Below, piece after piece: positions 15,812 through 22,075 of a DNA stretch of 22,075 bases (the stretch's first letter is position 1; every line of letters begins with the position of its first letter). The stretch lies in NCBI GenBank assembly GCA_964565665.1, contig CAZMFZ010000057.1, forward strand, positions 1-22,075, in the 5' to 3' direction. The stretch is from CAZMFZ01 sp964565665 (GTDB lineage Bacteria; Bacteroidota; Bacteroidia; Cytophagales; UBA9547). The notes beneath the pieces are model-generated. The model did no database searches. It was not told the origin of the DNA and saw nothing but the letters and a program-made list of their open reading frames with translations. Made by a program: the position numbers and the translations under genes.

Positions 15812-18800
15812 ATGTCAGCATACAATCCGCAGGAATTAGAGAAGAAATGGCAAAAATATTGGAAGGAAAATCAAACTTTCAAAACACATAATCCCTTATC
15901 AGGAGGAGAGGGAGCGGGAGACAGGCTACCTAAGTTTTTTGCGTTGGATATGTTTCCTTATCCTTCAGGAGCGGGTTTGCATGTTGGGCATCCGCTGGGG
16001 TATATTGCTACTGATATAGTTTCGAGATACAAGCGATTGAAGGGATTTAATGTATTGCATCCAATGGGTTTTGATTCATTTGGGTTACCTGCCGAGCAAT
16101 ATGCCATTCAAACCGGACAACATCCTGCCATTACCACCGAGCAAAACATAAATCGATATAGGCAACAACTTGATAATTTGGGGTTTAGCTACGATTGGGG
16201 CAGAGAAGTAAAGACAAGTAATGAAGGATATTACAAATGGACCCAATGGATTTTTATACAAATTTTTAATAGTTGGTACAATAAAGAAACTGACAAAGCA
16301 GAATCAATAGATTTATTAATTGAGAAATTTGAGAAGAGCGGCAATAAGGATATTAAAGCCGTTTGCGATGAAGATACTCTAAGCTTTACAGCAGAAGAAT
16401 GGGAAAATTTTTCCGATGAAGAGCAACATGCTATAACACTTAAATATAGGTTGGCATATCTTGCCAATACATTTGTAAACTGGTGTCCAGGTTTGGGAAC
16501 AGTACTGGCTAATGAAGAAGTAAAAGATGGGGTTTCTGAACGTGGCGGATTTCCGGTAATTCGCAAAGAAATGCCACAATGGCAATTGAGAATCACTGCG
16601 TATGCAGAAAGATTGATCAATGATTTGGATTTAATAGATTGGCCTGAACCTATAAAAGAGCAACAGAGGAACTGGATTGGAAAAAGTAAAGGGTGCATGG
16701 TGTCGTTCAAAGCCCCCCAACCCTCGAAGGGGGAGCCAGAATGGGCTGTCTCGGTATTTACAACTAGAGTCGATACTTTGTTTGGAGTTACGTATCTCAC
16801 TTTAGCTCCTGAACATGAGTTGATTGACAAAATAACGACACCCGAGCAAGCAGAAGCTGTGGCCAAATATGTGTATTACGCTAAAAATCGCTCTGAAAGA
16901 GATCGTCAATCGGATGTAAAAACCATTTCAGGTGAATTTACAGGTACTTATGCCATCAATCCTTTCAACAATGAGAAAATACCGATTTGGATTGGTGAAT
17001 ATGTGTTGGCGGGTTATGGCACGGGAGCGGTAATGGCCGTACCTAGTTCTGATATTCGTGATTACAACTTTGCCAAACATTTCAACTTGCCCATCATACA
17101 AGTGCAGGAAGGCGAGTATACCGATATTTCAAAAGAAGATTTCAATCCCAAAGCTGGAACAATGATTAATTCCGGATTTTTGAATGGTTTGAATGTAAAA
17201 GAGGCAATAGATGCCGCAATTAAAAAAGTAGAAGAGTTAGGCGTAGGCTACGGAAAAGTAAATTTTAGAATCAGAGACAGCATTTTCAGTCGCCAACGCT
17301 ATTGGGGCGAACCCATTCCAATATATTATAAAGACGGATTACCATATAGTTTGCCAGAAAGTGAACTGCCGCTTGTGCTGCCAGAAGTTGATAAATATTT
17401 ACCAACAGAAGATGGAGAACCTCCGCTGGCAAGGGCGAAGGGGTGGGTTTACAAGCCCCTCCCTAACCGTAATCATCAGAGCGAATTATTAAGGAATAAT
17501 GATGGAGGTGGAGTTCCCCTCCCCAACGGGGAGGGGCTAGGGGTGGGGTCTCTCCAAGATAGGGCAACCGTGCGGTTCTTCAATGAATCGAAAACTTCAA
17601 ATTGGCAAACTACTTCTGCTGAAAAGTGGAAGAAAATTAAGGAGACAGCCAGAAATTTAAGAAAAAATCAAACAGATGCGGAAGAAATTTTATGGCAACA
17701 TTTGAGAGGCAAACAGTTAGGATATAAAATCAGGAGGCAACAAGTGATTGAAAGTTTTATTGTGGACTTTGTTTCTTTGGATAAAAAAATAGTAATGGAA
17801 GTTGATGGAGGAAAACATATCGATGCTGAGATACAACAGTATGACGAATTTCGAACAGAAGTTTTAAATCATTTGGGTTTCAAAGTTATTCGGTTTAGGA
17901 ATGAAGAAGTTGAATTAAAGATTGGGGATGTTTTAAAGAAAATCAAACAGAATCTGGAAGAACCCCACCCCCAACCCCTCCCCGAAGGGGAGGGGAGTTT
18001 CCCCCTCGAAACCAATACCATGCCTGGCTGGGCGGGATCTTCTTGGTATTTCTTTAGGTATATGGATTCCCAAAAGGATAAGGAATTTGCCTCAAAAGAG
18101 GCATTGAACTATTGGCAAGAGGTCGATTTGTATTTGGGCGGAAGCGAACATGCTACAGGACATTTGCTTTACAGCCGCTTCTGGACTAAGTTCTTGTACG
18201 ACTTGGGCTACGTAAATGTAAAAGAATACGCTAAAAAACTAATGAATCAAGGCATGATTCAGGGAAGAAGTAATTTTCTTTATCGTATTGCTACTCCCCC
18301 CTCTGAAGAAGAGGGGGTGGGGGTGAGGTTTGTAAGCTATGGCTTGAAAAACCAATATGAAACAACTCCCATTCATGTAGATGTAAACATTGTTGAAAAC
18401 GATATTTTAGACATAGAAAAGTTTAAAAACTCAAGAGATGAATATAGAAATGCCCAATTTATCTTGGAAAATGGGGCTTACATCTGCGGATTCGAAGTCG
18501 AAAAAATGTCCAAATCCAAGCACAATGTCGTAAACCCTGACGATGTGGTGGAAAAATACGGAGCCGACACCCTTCGCCTTTACGAAATGTTTCTCGGACC
18601 GCTCGAAATGTCAAAACCTTGGAATACCAACTCAATCAATGGCGTTTCTCGTTTTCTTCGCAATGTGTGGAAGCTTTTCTATGATGAAAACGGCAATTGG
18701 CTTGTCACAGATGAAACTCCTACTGATAAAGAACTCAAAACGCTTCATAAAACCATCAAAAAAGTAGAAGAAGATATTGAACGATTTTCGTTCAATACCT

Positions 18801-19234
18801 CAGTTAGCACATTCATGGTTTGTGTAAATGAACTTAGTGATTTGAAATGCCATAAAAAAGCCATCTTAAAAGAATTACTCATTATTTTAGCTCCTTATGC
18901 TCCACACATTGCAGAAGCTTTAAATCTTCAATTTGGTTATAATGGTAAATTCAATTTTCAAAGTGATGAAATTCCGAAAAATTATGAAGGAATTGATAAA
19001 TTACGTTTGAAATGGCCTGTACTTCAAGAAAAATACCTTATTGAAAACAGCTTCGAATATCCAATTTCCATCAATGGAAAAGTAAGGCATAAAATGGTAT
19101 TTCCTTTAGATGCTACTCAGCAAGTAATTGAAGATGAGGCTATTGCCTCGGCAGAAATTCAGAAATGGCTAGAAGGTAAAGCACCTAAAAAAGTAATCGT
19201 AGTTCCTGGGAAAATAATAAATGTAGTACTCTAA
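15812..19234 (+). CDS. leuS: Leucyl-tRNA synthetase invaded by in-frame repeats
   Basis: Class I synthetase that charges tRNA-Leu. The frame is 1140 codons against roughly 920-940 in related bacteria. Core motifs are intact: the HIGH motif appears as HVGH (57-60), the CP1 editing domain lies about 240-440 (VFTTRVDTLFGVTYLTLAPEHEL; GYGTGAVMAVPSSD), GWAGSSWYFFRYMD lies at 739 onward, KMSKS at 898-902, and an anticodon-binding domain follows. The extra length comes from in-frame GC-rich insertions at residues about 26-39 (NPLSGGEGAGDR), 301-309 (APQPSKGEP), 546-732 (containing a DUF559 endonuclease domain) and 827-839 (ATPPSEEEGVGVR). All fall in loops outside the catalytic motifs, so the enzyme may still work. 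The 546-732 insertion replaces the linker in the ZN-1-like region, and 827-839 lies in the leucine-specific domain. No stop interrupts the frame. Confidence 0.95.
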   Translation: MSAYNPQELEKKWQKYWKENQTFKTHNPLSGGEGAGDRLPKFFALDMFPYPSGAGLHVGHPLGYIATDIVSRYKRLKGFNVLHPMGFDSFGLPAEQYAIQTGQHPAITTEQNINRYRQQLDNLGFSYDWGREVKTSNEGYYKWTQWIFIQIFNSWYNKETDKAESIDLLIEKFEKSGNKDIKAVCDEDTLSFTAEEWENFSDEEQHAITLKYRLAYLANTFVNWCPGLGTVLANEEVKDGVSERGGFPVIRKEMPQWQLRITAYAERLINDLDLIDWPEPIKEQQRNWIGKSKGCMVSFKAPQPSKGEPEWAVSVFTTRVDTLFGVTYLTLAPEHELIDKITTPEQAEAVAKYVYYAKNRSERDRQSDVKTISGEFTGTYAINPFNNEKIPIWIGEYVLAGYGTGAVMAVPSSDIRDYNFAKHFNLPIIQVQEGEYTDISKEDFNPKAGTMINSGFLNGLNVKEAIDAAIKKVEELGVGYGKVNFRIRDSIFSRQRYWGEPIPIYYKDGLPYSLPESELPLVLPEVDKYLPTEDGEPPLARAKGWVYKPLPNRNHQSELLRNNDGGGVPLPNGEGLGVGSLQDRATVRFFNESKTSNWQTTSAEKWKKIKETARNLRKNQTDAEEILWQHLRGKQLGYKIRRQQVIESFIVDFVSLDKKIVMEVDGGKHIDAEIQQYDEFRTEVLNHLGFKVIRFRNEEVELKIGDVLKKIKQNLEEPHPQPLPEGEGSFPLETNTMPGWAGSSWYFFRYMDSQKDKEFASKEALNYWQEVDLYLGGSEHATGHLLYSRFWTKFLYDLGYVNVKEYAKKLMNQGMIQGRSNFLYRIATPPSEEEGVGVRFVSYGLKNQYETTPIHVDVNIVENDILDIEKFKNSRDEYRNAQFILENGAYICGFEVEKMSKSKHNVVNPDDVVEKYGADTLRLYEMFLGPLEMSKPWNTNSINGVSRFLRNVWKLFYDENGNWLVTDETPTDKELKTLHKTIKKVEEDIERFSFNTSVSTFMVCVNELSDLKCHKKAILKELLIILAPYAPHIAEALNLQFGYNGKFNFQSDEIPKNYEGIDKLRLKWPVLQEKYLIENSFEYPISINGKVRHKMVFPLDATQQVIEDEAIASAEIQKWLEGKAPKKVIVVPGKIINVVL
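15887..15928 (+). repeat. In-frame degenerate GC-rich repeat in leuS N-terminus
   Basis: This stretch encodes HNPLSGGEGAGDRL between KENQTFKT and PKFFALDMFPYPSG, which are normally nearly adjacent in Bacteroidota LeuRS. The PLSGGEGAG product resembles PLPNGEGLGVG encoded by the repeat at 17516, suggesting an older, eroded copy. Confidence 0.55.
16711..16736 (+). repeat. In-frame palindromic repeat in the LeuRS editing domain
   Basis: A C-rich run, CCCTC-GAA-GGGGG and flanking AGC/GCC give a short palindromic unit encoding APQPSKGE just before the VFTTR motif of CP1. The equivalent loop in relatives carries a short non-repetitive sequence. The base composition differs sharply from the surrounding DNA. 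Confidence 0.6.
17456..17515 (+). repeat. Composite left flank with small hairpin
   Basis: It starts with AGCCCCTCCCTAACC, whose complement resembles part of the neighbouring repeat. It contains ATTATT-aagg-AATAAT (17485-17500) and ends GGTGGAGTT against the inverted repeat. It looks like the residue of another nested insertion. Confidence 0.4.
17516..17548 (+). repeat. Left inverted repeat and G-quadruplex motif
   Basis: A hairpin of CCCCTCCCC, loop AAC and GGGGAGGGG (perfect 9 bp) is followed by CTA and GGGGTGGGG. It matches the complement of 17963-17995 at 29 of 33 positions. Positions 17528-17548 read G4-A-G4-CTA-G4-T-G4, a canonical quadruplex motif on the coding strand. It encodes PLPNGEGLGVG. 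Confidence 0.85.
17963..17995 (-). repeat. Right inverted repeat and G-quadruplex motif
   Basis: In plus orientation CCCCACCCC and CAA lead into a hairpin of CCCCTCCCC, loop GAA and GGGGAGGGG. It is the inverted partner of 17516-17548, with the hairpin outermost and the G/C-rich tail facing the DUF559 domain. The quadruplex motif is on the minus strand. It encodes PHPQPLPEGEG, a peptide typical of such repeats in Bacteroidota ORFs. Confidence 0.85.
18290..18331 (+). repeat. In-frame GC-rich repeat in the leucine-specific domain
   Basis: CCCCCTCT (18297-18304) and AGAGGGGG (18310-18317) form a perfect 8-bp hairpin, followed by TGGGGGTGAGG. This is the same hairpin-plus-G-tail design as the repeats around DUF559. 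It encodes TPPSEEEGVGVR between SNFLYRI and FVSYGLKNQ, which are separated by only a few residues in relatives. Confidence 0.75.
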
Positions 19235-19302
19235 TTTTACAATCATTTCCAATATATTATATTTCACAATAATTCAAGTCTATAAACTTATCGTCCAATA
19301 GC

Positions 19303-20095
19303 ATGAAAAACTAACCATAATTTCAATTTGTGTATTTGTAGCACAACTCGCTGTTTCTCAATCGTTTGAGGGATATATTAAATGAAAATTTAACCTAGCA
19401 AATGCCTCAGCTGCTGGCAAACCTACCATGTCTGAAAAAGACAAAGAAGATCTTGCTGAGATGAAAGACCAATTGTACGACCCTAACATAAAAAATAATC
19501 CACAATTGAAATCGCAGATTGAAAAATCCATTGCTATGATGGAAGGCCAGTCGGGTGGAGGAGATGCCTTGGCTTCGATGATGCCCAAAGGTGTAACCGT
19601 AAAAATGAAAAATGGAAATAGCGCAGTAGCAATGGAAAGTGGCATGATGAAATCTAGATATTTAGTAAGGAAAGCAGCAGAAGGAAGCATTAATATCAAC
19701 GATGAAAAAAGACTTTCAGTAAACAAAGCACTAAATCTAAAGGCGACAACAACTTTATTGTTGAAAAAACTTCCGAAACAGCCAAAATATTAAGCTACGC
19801 CTGCACAAAATACATCGTAAAAGGAACAGACAAAAAATCTGGAGCTAATACCACCACTTTACTATGGACAACCTCTGATATTGCAGGTATTGATTATGCA
19901 GAGCTATATAAAAATGCTTCGAGCACCGGACAAAGCTTTTTTTTTAAAGATGTAAAGGGTATTCCGTTGAAAATAGAAATGAAAATGAGTGGAATGGAAA
20001 TGAAAATGAAAGCAGTAGAGGTAAAACAAACGTCTATTTCAGATTCGGAATTTGCTATACCTGCGGGATATTTAGAAAAGAAATCTGCTTATTGA
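19303..20095 (+). pseudogene. Broken DUF4412-like secreted protein gene
   Basis: Joined across frames, this encodes a secreted protein of about 263 residues. It has a signal peptide (MKKLTIISICVFVAQLAVSQ), then SFEGYIK, FNLANASAAGKPTMSEKDK, MMPKGVTVKMKNGNSAVAMESGMM, TAKILSYACTKYIVKGTDKK, LLWTTSDIAGIDYAELYKN, KGIPLKIEMKMSG and a C-terminal FAIPAGYLEKKSAY. This order is that of DUF4412-type periplasmic proteins. The frame is broken at an A5 run directly after the ATG (one A too few), at an in-frame TGA (19383-19385), and at an A6 run near 19704 (one A too few). Two of the three lesions are single-base losses in poly-A runs, so sequencing error is a real alternative to gene decay. The longest open part is 19428-19793. 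It follows leuS by 68 bases. Confidence 0.7.
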
Positions 20096-20142
20096 TTTTT
20101 GGATTCATATACCATTAAGATTTGGGGTTGAGCATGGTTAAT

Positions 20143-21297
20143 TTATTTAAAAGGTAACCTACTGAGCCAATGCAACATAAATTTATCATATACCGCATAT
20201 TGTATTTGCTCTTGAGCTTGGTTGCAATACACTAATTCTTTGTGTAGCAGCGCATCTAAACTTCGCTTTACAGATGCAGAAGATTGTAATTTGTGCTTTT
20301 TTATAAATTCAGCATTGTAAGGCTGCGATATACTTGTTTCTACGGCCAGTGCCTTTAACATTTGCCATTGAGCATCGGTAAGCAGATTGCGAACTTGGTA
20401 GTAATAAGGTTCGTACTCTTTTAATATGTCATGTAAAGTATGATACACTTCTTCCATATTTATTTTTTTTATCCCTTTTTGGAATAAATGATGGCACAAA
20501 CTCTGTGTATAGTAAGTATGCCCAAAAGTAAGCTCCAATATCAAGGCGATGGCTTCAGGGCTAATAGTTCGTTTGCGAGACGTAAATATTTGATAGATAA
20601 AATCCGAATAAATTTGTGTGTCAATTTTATGCAAATACATAGGGCTACAGGAGGCAAAAAAAGGTCGTTTTGCACTTTGAAATAGCTCGTGCATCAGGTG
20701 TTGATCGCTACCACTATATATAAATTTAATATTTCTAACCTGTTGCATTGTGGCACGAAGCATAGCCTCGGTATTTTTTTCTGGGTATTTGAGTATTTGC
20801 TGAAACTCATCAATGGCAATTACAATTTGCACATTTTGGGAGTCAAGAAAATATAATATATCTTGAATCGTGTTTTCTTTAATTTGTTCTTTCGACACAT
20901 CAAGGCTCAATTCTGGATTGCCCGTGAGGGCATCGAAGCTTACTTTAGGCCGTAAGCTACCGATGGCGGCAATAAATTTTCGTCCAATTCCCCTATGGAT
21001 AGGAAAGTTTAGAGCTATTTCTTTGGCTAAAACCAACGCAAAATCGGCTTGATTTTGAGTGAATTGGATGTCAATATAGNNNNNNNNNNGTCCAAATACA
21101 TCATTATTGCTTGATATTTTGTTTAAAACATGGCGAATAAGCCCCGTTTTTCCTATCCTTCTAATAGATAACAAAGTGAAATTTTGCCCATTTGCAAGAC
21201 CTGAAACTAGCGTATTTGTTTCTTTTTCCCTGTCACAGAAGGTTGCAGCCCCCATATATTGTGATATTGGAAACGGATTAATATCTGTATTGCCCAT
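20143..21297 (-). CDS. AAA ATPase of the archaeal-type ATPase_2 family
   Basis: A protein of about 384 residues with P-loop ATPase features. Walker A is SIRRIGKTGL (about 44-53, Ser replacing the first Gly, as tolerated in the family). The YIDI strand is followed by Walker B IVIAIDEFQQI, a sensor-like IKFIYSGSDQHLM, and GHTYYTQSLCHHLF typical of the lid region. A C-terminal winged-helix part (about 320-384, LTDAQWQMLKALAVE...SASVKRSLDALLHKELV) probably binds DNA. I choose ATG 21297 (MGNTDINPF); the frame runs up to 21378 but that extension crosses the inverted repeat. Ten N at 21080-21089 hide about 3-4 codons before YIDI, yet the frame is kept. Members are often multicopy in Bacteroidota and of unknown function. 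It lies downstream of pdeM on the same strand. Confidence 0.82.
   Translation of the reverse strand: MGNTDINPFPISQYMGAATFCDREKETNTLVSGLANGQNFTLLSIRRIGKTGLIRHVLNKISSNNDVFGXXXXYIDIQFTQNQADFALVLAKEIALNFPIHRGIGRKFIAAIGSLRPKVSFDALTGNPELSLDVSKEQIKENTIQDILYFLDSQNVQIVIAIDEFQQILKYPEKNTEAMLRATMQQVRNIKFIYSGSDQHLMHELFQSAKRPFFASCSPMYLHKIDTQIYSDFIYQIFTSRKRTISPEAIALILELTFGHTYYTQSLCHHLFQKGIKKINMEEVYHTLHDILKEYEPYYYQVRNLLTDAQWQMLKALAVETSISQPYNAEFIKKHKLQSSASVKRSLDALLHKELVYCNQAQEQIQYAVYDKFMLHWLSRLPFK
21080..21089. other. Assembly gap (10 N)
   Basis: Ten undetermined bases lie inside the ATPase gene. The reading frame agrees on both sides, so the gap size is probably right to within a multiple of three. Confidence 0.95.
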
Positions 21298-21306
21298 GCC
21301 ACAAAT

Positions 21307-21347
21307 ATACAAATTGTAATTAACAATATGTATATTACAATTTGTAT
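21307..21347. promoter_or_regulatory. 14-bp-arm inverted repeat at the ATPase promoter
   Basis: ATACAAATTGTAAT (21307-21320) and ATTACAATTTGTAT (21334-21347) are perfect inverted arms around a 13-base spacer. Each arm holds its own odd palindrome TACAA-(A/T)-TTGTA, with centres 28 bp apart, as expected for paired operators. On the minus strand a TATATTTG box (21309-21302) overlaps the left arm only 4 bases from the ATG, which would give a nearly leaderless transcript. It may be an operator, an mRNA hairpin, or the end of a mobile unit. Confidence 0.55.
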
Positions 21348-21374
21348 AATTTTTATTGACACAAAGTTCAAATC

Positions 21375-22070
21375 TCAATTAATTTTCAATATTTCTGTTC
21401 CTGAAATGATAAAAACATTATCTTCTTCCTGAGGTGAAATGCTATGATGCCCCGTAAAACTACCGAAGGCTGGCAGAGTGAATATTTGATTTGATAAATG
21501 AAAACAAGCCAAGCGAATGTGCTGCCTGCCTCGGCCCTTGAGTTCATAAGCTGGATGAATATGTCCGCAAATGGTAATAATCGGTATTTGGCTTGTAATA
21601 GGATTTTCCCCATATGTCTCTACCTTTTTTTTGCTTTCTGCTTTGTTCTCTACTTCAGATTGTTCGTGAACTATCAAAACGCCATCTATAAGCAACCTAT
21701 TTACCAATTGGATATTTAAAGCTTCGTAATCGACAGGTTTCAAAATGTCGTGGTTGCCTTTGATAAGAATAGTTTGTAAAAAAGGGAAGTTGTCGATTAA
21801 ATTTTTAAATGCAACACATTCTTCATTGTAGAGAGAATGGAACATATCACCCAAAAATAGTATTTTTTTGGGCTTGAACTCAGTTATAAGCTGGAACAAG
21901 ATTTCCAAATCGTTTTCAAAAGGTTTTTCAGATATGTAAATGCCATGTTTTCGGAAATGTGTGGCTTTTCCAAAATGAGCATCAGCAATCAAAATCGCTT
22001 CTTGCGACTTCCAATACATTGCTTTTTGAGGCAAAAGAATGAATTCTTGGTCATGAAGTGTGATAAGCAT
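21375..22070 (-). CDS. pdeM: Ligase-associated DNA damage response endonuclease PdeM
   Basis: A 231-residue metallophosphoesterase. Family motifs are complete: ADAHFGK (Asp30, His32), LGDMFHS, KGNHD, VHE and GHIHPAYELKGRGRQ, the last being typical of PdeM. The N-terminus (ITLHDQEFILLPQKAMYW) also fits the PdeM type, in which HGI and FRK follow the first motif. PdeM belongs to the Lhr-ligase-exonuclease-phosphoesterase DNA repair set. The partners, if present, would lie to the right of the window. The ATG at 22070 gives full length and only five bases remain beyond it. No terminator with a T-run is seen after it, so read-through into the ATPase gene is possible. Confidence 0.87.
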   Translation of the reverse strand: MLITLHDQEFILLPQKAMYWKSQEAILIADAHFGKATHFRKHGIYISEKPFENDLEILFQLITEFKPKKILFLGDMFHSLYNEECVAFKNLIDNFPFLQTILIKGNHDILKPVDYEALNIQLVNRLLIDGVLIVHEQSEVENKAESKKKVETYGENPITSQIPIITICGHIHPAYELKGRGRQHIRLACFHLSNQIFTLPAFGSFTGHHSISPQEEDNVFIISGTEILKIN

Positions 22071-22075
22071 ATTGC

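Larger units (their letters stand above)
17447..18007 (+). mobile_element. IR-flanked DUF559 endonuclease element inside leuS
   Basis: An insertion of about 187 codons lies between W545 and E733 of LeuRS. It contains a left composite segment (17447-17515), an inverted repeat (17516-17548), a DUF559 domain (about 17621-17956, residues 604-715) and the second inverted repeat (17963-17995). The domain has the usual DUF559 order: RNLRKNQTDAEEILWQHLRG, then YKIRRQQVIESFIVDFV (Asp652), then KIVMEVDGGKH (Glu663, Asp665, His669), then GFKVIRFRNEEV. These match the Vsr/PD-(D/E)xK-like active-site layout, so the nuclease could be active. It has no start codon of its own before Met662 and is in frame, so it must be translated as part of LeuRS. 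No intein splice motifs are seen. The inverted repeats and nuclease suggest a mobile unit. Confidence 0.8.

Noticed and set aside
17447..18007. The leuS insertion as an intein or intron
   Set aside because: No Cys/Ser at the left edge, no terminal His-Asn plus Cys/Ser/Thr at the right edge, and no HINT blocks. The frame is open throughout, with no intron-like secondary structure or reverse transcriptase.
1..22075. tRNA, rRNA, CRISPR array or transposase genes
   Set aside because: None could be recognised in any region on either strand by eye. Short RNAs without strong motifs could still be missed.

Overview
The window is AT-rich DNA from a member of the Bacteroidota, probably a chitinophaga- or sphingobacteria-like lineage. 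The grounds are: promoter-like TAnnTTTG boxes instead of sigma70 hexamers, a TonB receptor of the carboxypeptidase-regulatory plus beta-barrel type, PepSY-like and DUF4412-like secreted proteins, a bifunctional HisB, a PdeM nuclease, and GC-rich palindromic repeats of the kind scattered through Bacteroidota genomes. A run of ten N and a gene broken at poly-A runs suggest a draft assembly.

Layout: 260-763 (+) is a MepB-family gene. 823-6215 (-) is a respiratory block. A Crp/Fnr regulator is followed by a palindromic operator-like site, then by an operon encoding a hemerythrin-like helical protein, a small membrane protein, CcoN (cbb3 oxidase subunit I with an N-terminal extension) and CcoO fused to an extra cytochrome c domain. 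After a REP-like hairpin come two small membrane proteins of unknown function. 6533-6883 (+) is a pirin remnant. 6922-9783 (+) pairs a PepSY-like periplasmic protein with a TonB-dependent receptor. 10464-11177 (+) is a DUF2071 protein between two long non-coding stretches. 11801-13503 (-) is grpE-dnaJ. 13615-14457 (-) is a Wzz-like two-TM protein with a clear terminator. 14549-15646 (-) is hisB, divergent from leuS (15812-19234, +). 19303-20095 (+) is a broken DUF4412-like gene. 20143-21297 (-) is an AAA ATPase preceded by a 14-bp-arm inverted repeat, and 21375-22070 (-) is pdeM.

The most striking object is leuS. The leucyl-tRNA synthetase reading frame is about 200 codons longer than expected because GC-rich palindromic repeats have entered it in frame at four places. 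The largest insertion (about 187 codons) carries a complete DUF559/Vsr-like endonuclease domain between two inverted 33-bp repeats. Each repeat is a 9-bp hairpin plus a G-rich tail, and each is a textbook G-quadruplex motif. It looks like an endonuclease-bearing mobile repeat living inside an essential gene without breaking it. A related degenerate repeat may lie outside coding DNA near 10316-10350.

The second coherent story is oxygen respiration. The Crp/Fnr gene, a perfect AACATGA-N6-TCATGTT palindrome with CRP-like spacing, and the compact overlapping cbb3 operon suggest that the regulator controls the oxidase next to it.
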